53,531 nucleotides of DNA from positions 1-53,531 of the forward strand of contig CAJXUD010000019.1 in assembly GCA_913061415.1 (NCBI GenBank), in the 5' to 3' direction. Position numbers and translations under genes: made by a program. Shown here one piece after another: positions 50,460 through 53,531 of the stretch. How positions within the stretch are numbered: the first letter of the stretch is position 1; each line of letters begins with the position of its first letter. The notes under the pieces are model-generated. The model saw only the letters and a list, made by a program, of their open reading frames with translations. It was not told where the DNA came from and searched no databases. This DNA comes from an uncultured Oleispira sp. Lineage in GTDB: Bacteria; Pseudomonadota; Gammaproteobacteria; Pseudomonadales; Oceanobacteraceae.

Positions 50460-51620
50460 ATGGCGAGCTTTAGAAAAAGAGAGAGAGCGGATGGCTCGTT
50501 CAGTTATACAGCTTATTTGCGCTACAAGCGTAAAGGTAAAATGGTTTATACCGAAAGTGAGACGTTCCCAAAGAAAAAATTGGCTGAGGTTTGGGCAGCT
50601 AAGCGTGAGGCGCAGCTGTCCGAGCTGGGTGCGCTGGAACGAGCCATTTCGGGAATGGAATCAAATAGTATGACGGTTGGTGAATTGATCGATCGTTATT
50701 TTGCTGAGGTATTCCCCTTGAAGCCCTGGGGACGATCAAAAACAGATACGCTAAAACTGATAAAAAACTCAGAATTTGGTCAGTTAGCTGCGTCAACTGT
50801 TAGGGCGTCAGATATTATTACTCATTGCCGTAAGTGGAATGAGCGCAGTTCGTCTTCAACCACCATGCAACACTACATCTATATAAAGGGTGTGTTTGGT
50901 GTGGCCACTGAATTGTTGCGTTGTGAGGTTGATTACTCTCAGATTGATATTGCACAACGCACGATGTCTAAGCTGGGCATAATATCGAAGGCAGGTAGTC
51001 GTGATCTTCGGCCCACGGTAGAACAAATGACTAAGGTTGTTTCCCTGGCACACAGTCGCCGGTTAAAGTGGGCAGCATCAAACAAGTCACGTAAAGACAT
51101 TATTCCCATGGATAAGATAATTGTGTTTGCTATGTTTTCTTCTAGAAGGCAGGGCGAGTTCAGCCGTATGCTGCGATCGAATACCGATTATGAACGTAAG
51201 CGTGTTCTTATTCCCGACATGAAGCATCCAACTAAAAAAATAGGGAATGATGTGTGGGTGCTGATACCTGATGAAGCCTGGGACGTAATGCTATCAATGC
51301 CGGTGAGTGAAGATAAACCCGATCATTGGTTTCCGTATTTTCACAAGACGCTTGGCGAGCGCTTTAGGCAGCTATGGAAAGAATGCGGCAATTACAATCC
51401 AGATGGTGATAATGTACGCTTTCATGATCTGCGCCACGAATGTCCATCTTGGTTGTTTGAGCGTGATGGGTTGAATGGTGAGCGCTGGGATGTTGCAAGA
51501 GTCGCTGCAGTGACGGGGCACCAGTCTTGGGAGTCATTGAAACGTTATGCGCAAATAGAAAATATAGAGCCTAATAATAAATGGGCTAGCTGGGTGTTTT
51601 CTCAAAAGGTAGTCGAGTAA
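50460..51620 (+). CDS. Tyrosine recombinase/phage-type integrase
   Basis: Site-specific recombinase of 386 aa. An N-terminal arm-binding and SAM-like region (about 1-165) precedes the catalytic domain with its tetrad: Arg in SSRRQGEFSRM, FHDLRHECPSW (HxxR), TGHQS and the nucleophile Tyr in KRYAQIEN. I chose the ATG at 50460, with GGAG 7 bp upstream, over the one at 50448. It is oriented away from dusA and located 121 bp from the dusA start, consistent with a dusA-specific integrase of the island continuing to the right edge. Confidence 0.93.
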   Translation: MASFRKRERADGSFSYTAYLRYKRKGKMVYTESETFPKKKLAEVWAAKREAQLSELGALERAISGMESNSMTVGELIDRYFAEVFPLKPWGRSKTDTLKLIKNSEFGQLAASTVRASDIITHCRKWNERSSSSTTMQHYIYIKGVFGVATELLRCEVDYSQIDIAQRTMSKLGIISKAGSRDLRPTVEQMTKVVSLAHSRRLKWAASNKSRKDIIPMDKIIVFAMFSSRRQGEFSRMLRSNTDYERKRVLIPDMKHPTKKIGNDVWVLIPDEAWDVMLSMPVSEDKPDHWFPYFHKTLGERFRQLWKECGNYNPDGDNVRFHDLRHECPSWLFERDGLNGERWDVARVAAVTGHQSWESLKRYAQIENIEPNNKWASWVFSQKVVE

Positions 51621-51631
51621 GCTAGCTTTCA

Positions 51632-51660
51632 TTGTATATATTATTGATTGGACCTATTAT
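51632..51660 (+). promoter_or_regulatory. Promoter candidate for the three-gene cargo module
   Basis: TTGTAT (51632-51637) and TATTAT (51655-51660) are separated by exactly 17 bp, 24 bp before the start of the first cargo gene. It would make the module independent of the integrase transcript. Confidence 0.5.
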
Positions 51661-51684
51661 GCATAGACTAATAAGGAGGCTTGT

Positions 51685-52590
51685 TTGAGTAAGGTTAGGG
51701 ATATCCAAAGAAGTGTATGTCATGCACCTCCGCAGTTGTGTTGTTACGGAAATGTTCAGATGTCTATGGCCTTCTTTCAGAATATTGAAAAGCAGGTGTT
51801 TATTAATGAGCGATACGTAGAGCTAGATTTTAGTCAAACTGTTCATATTACAGCTGCTGCTGCTTTGTATTTAGTTTCGGTCGTAACAAAATGTCAGAAC
51901 TGCGCTCCGAAAAATATAATGTATCCCCATATAGTTGTATCATATAAATTTCCTCCTGATGATATAAAATGGAGGCTGTTTGATAGCACTGGAATATTGG
52001 AAATTATCAAACCCGGAGGGAAAAAGAAATTAGATCAAGTTTGGGAGGATTTATCTAACCCATTTCAGACTGGAAATGATCCAGCTAAGCAATTTCCTCG
52101 AATGCTCGATTGGTATAGAAGTTTAGATATTGGCCCTGTGCCTCAGAAGCTACATAGTGCTGTTCAAGAAGGTTATTTAAATATCAAGCAGCACGCATAT
52201 GATAAGCATATGACAGTAGATTTTCTTAAGTATCGTTGGTGGCTTTATGCTGTGCATGATAGTACGTTAAATCGAGTTGCATTCCTTTTGCTTGATCGAG
52301 GTTTGGGGATTCCTCGGCATGTAAATTTGCCAGAAGGCGCTAAAAGTAATGATGTAGGGAGGATTGCTATTGCGATGCAAAAGGGGTGGTCGTCCACCGG
52401 TGAGCCTGGAAGGGGTCGAGGAACTGAGAATATTAGAAAGCCAATTAATTTAAAAGATAATGATGATAGGTTAATGGTGATGAGCGGTATGGGGAAATAC
52501 AACTATATTAAAGGAAGTGATCCCAGATTAGAGCCGCTACCAGTTAACTTTCAAGGAACACTTATTGAGTGGTCCTTAAGCTTGGATTGA
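51685..52590 (+). CDS. STAS-like plus HATPase (GHKL) domain signalling protein
   Basis: Cytoplasmic protein of 301 aa. Residues about 20-110 are STAS-like (VELDFSQTVHITAAAALYLV). Residues about 150-300 contain the ATP-binding boxes of the GHKL fold: N-box EGYLNIKQHAY (162-172), G1 DRGLGI (204-209) and G2 GRGRGTENI (242-250). The architecture resembles anti-sigma-factor serine kinases (SpoIIAB/RsbW) and MutL/Hsp90-type ATPases; no histidine phosphoacceptor domain is present. It starts at TTG 51685, supported by AAGGAGG. First of three tightly spaced genes; the base composition is AT-richer than the core genes. Confidence 0.85.
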   Translation: MSKVRDIQRSVCHAPPQLCCYGNVQMSMAFFQNIEKQVFINERYVELDFSQTVHITAAAALYLVSVVTKCQNCAPKNIMYPHIVVSYKFPPDDIKWRLFDSTGILEIIKPGGKKKLDQVWEDLSNPFQTGNDPAKQFPRMLDWYRSLDIGPVPQKLHSAVQEGYLNIKQHAYDKHMTVDFLKYRWWLYAVHDSTLNRVAFLLLDRGLGIPRHVNLPEGAKSNDVGRIAIAMQKGWSSTGEPGRGRGTENIRKPINLKDNDDRLMVMSGMGKYNYIKGSDPRLEPLPVNFQGTLIEWSLSLD

Positions 52591-52596
52591 TATGAT

Positions 52597-52926
52597 ATGA
52601 ATGATGTGATTTTGATTAAGGTGTCTGATTTTAGTAAATCTCCCTTTGGACGTGTTAAAGAAGATGGCCCGAATAATGGCAGAAGATTTCGCACTGAAAC
52701 GCTGTGTAAAGCTCTTAAGGTTTCGAATGTGACTGTTGATATGGATTCAGGCTTAGACGAAGGTTATGAGTATGGATCGTCTTTTCTGCATGAAGCTTTT
52801 GGTGGTTTAGTTATGCATGAAGGGTTCAAAGCAGCTGATCTTAAAAAAAGGTTAACTGTTGTTTCTAGTCATGAAGATGTGCTGATGGAAGTCTGGGATT
52901 ACATTAATGATCCTGCGGGATATTAG
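52597..52926 (+). CDS. STAS-like DUF4325 protein
   Basis: Soluble protein of 109 aa matching DUF4325. The FSKSPFGRVKEDGPNNGRRF block (residues 12-31) and YGSSFLHEAFGGL (59-71) are the family signature. The SS in the second block aligns in context with the phosphorylatable Ser of SpoIIAA-type STAS proteins (DSSGLG), so phosphorylation by the upstream HATPase protein is plausible (inference). DUF4325 genes are known to pair with HATPase genes. The start is 6 bp after the upstream stop, consistent with coupling. Confidence 0.87.
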   Translation: MNDVILIKVSDFSKSPFGRVKEDGPNNGRRFRTETLCKALKVSNVTVDMDSGLDEGYEYGSSFLHEAFGGLVMHEGFKAADLKKRLTVVSSHEDVLMEVWDYINDPAGY

Positions 52927-52929
52927 ATA

Positions 52930-53424
52930 ATGAATGTCATTGATTTTAGTGCATTGCAAACAGGAATAAGTGTTCTATTTTCATTTGTGCCGATTGCATT
53001 AATGATAATCGGCTGGAAAATACTGTTTAAGAATGCTCAGAGAATAGCTACGAGGTCCGAAACTTTTACAATCGTGAATGATTTAATTAACCAGTTAAAC
53101 AATGCTAGAGAAGGTTGTATTGATTATTGGTGTTCGGCCCAGCAGGATGATTTTAATGCAGAATTAGAATGGCAAAAATTGAAACCTTATATAACCTCAG
53201 TTAGATCTAGTAAGGATTTTTTGTCTGCCAATCGAAACATAAAAATTGGTCATAAAAGTATTGTCCAGTTTAGAAGGGCGCTAAGTTTTAATATGGTGAA
53301 TCTCTCGGTTGATGATTTTGAGAATGCAAGGAGTGAGAGTATAACCAATATACATAATGCCACGCAGTCATTTAAGGAGGAGCTTTTAACAAAGTTTGAG
53401 GCAAACTATCCTGCAAGATTTTGA
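52930..53424 (+). CDS. Single-pass membrane protein of the cargo module
   Basis: Protein of 164 aa with one strong N-terminal membrane helix (about residues 11-33, ISVLFSFVPIALMIIGWKIL) and a 130-residue cytoplasmic helical part (FTIVNDLINQLNNAREGCID; NARSESITNIHNATQSFKEE). I do not recognise a family. Its start lies 3 bp after the DUF4325 stop, making it the third coupled gene. By position it could be a membrane effector or receptor for the two signalling proteins; there is no sequence proof. Confidence 0.78.
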   Translation: MNVIDFSALQTGISVLFSFVPIALMIIGWKILFKNAQRIATRSETFTIVNDLINQLNNAREGCIDYWCSAQQDDFNAELEWQKLKPYITSVRSSKDFLSANRNIKIGHKSIVQFRRALSFNMVNLSVDDFENARSESITNIHNATQSFKEELLTKFEANYPARF

Positions 53425-53531
53425 GGTCTTTAACTCATTCAGAACTTGGTAATAAATTCACATAATAGAGTTGAGTAGAGACTGTGAATTAATTTGTGTA
53501 TTTGCTTATCATTGACCCAAAAGGGAGATAA

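Noticed and set aside
1-53531. CRISPR arrays, rRNA genes and insertion sequences
   Set aside because: No evenly spaced identical repeats, no rRNA-like sequence and no transposase with terminal inverted repeats were seen; the tandem repeats present are directly adjacent and have no spacers.

Overview
The window looks like chromosomal DNA from a marine gammaproteobacterium of the Oceanospirillales type (Oleispira, Bermanella or Thalassolituus-like). GC content is moderate to low, genes are densely packed, and single-copy housekeeping genes (aspS, argS, gpsA, talB, dusA, sthA, rluA, trhP) sit beside small families typical of such genomes (DUF2947, DUF2750, DUF599, DUF4389, PilZ, NnrS, AEC). An apbE-nqrM pair implies a sodium-pumping NADH dehydrogenase elsewhere in the genome. 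The taxon is an inference from gene content. I found no rRNA or tRNA gene, no CRISPR array and no insertion sequence.

Layout. 1-11 kb: an HU-like nucleoid protein, a short-chain dehydrogenase with a palindromic operator candidate, aspS, a coupled small-protein/TRIC-channel pair, a second dehydrogenase, NnrS, two hypothetical proteins, a NhaC antiporter, a membrane-anchored FKBP and a Bax inhibitor-1 protein. 11-21 kb: a HEPN-family protein lacking the usual histidine, argS, an MltC-like transglycosylase with a 57-aa follower gene, a double QueD-like protein, DUF2947 plus a DMT transporter, an LpxL-type acyltransferase, DUF2750, an SOS-controlled yebG with a probably frameshifted tail, and DUF599. 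21-33 kb: a 1049-aa lipoprotein, MlaA with an Asp/Phe-rich tail, PilZ, an RssB/RssC-like pair, gpsA-DUF4389-sixA, two alpha/beta hydrolases, DUF1461 and rluA. 33-46 kb: an unusual MlaC/solute-binding fusion, trhP, DUF416, a metallo-beta-lactamase-fold lipoprotein, a PilZ-like protein overlapping yigZ tail to tail, an RlmG-like methyltransferase, an AEC transporter, DUF4062, an ArsR regulator, apbE-nqrM and sthA. 46-50 kb, all on the minus strand: dusA, talB, a TerB-like protein and a Tus-like replication-terminus protein. 50.4 kb to the end: a tyrosine integrase next to dusA, a known integration hotspot, followed by three tightly packed AT-rich genes.

The most interesting items are: (i) the dusA-linked cargo module, made of a STAS-like/HATPase protein, a DUF4325 STAS-like protein and a single-pass membrane protein, which looks like a self-contained partner-switch signalling system and may be a defence or stress module; (ii) the fusion of an MlaC phospholipid-carrier domain to a family-3 solute-binding domain; (iii) a Tus homologue translationally coupled to a TerB-like gene; (iv) unrelated 12-22 bp tandem duplications in about a dozen intergenic gaps, suggesting a common mutational or regulatory process; and (v) a reading-frame break in the tail of yebG, revealed by a 15-bp repeat whose differences are mostly synonymous in the lost frame.
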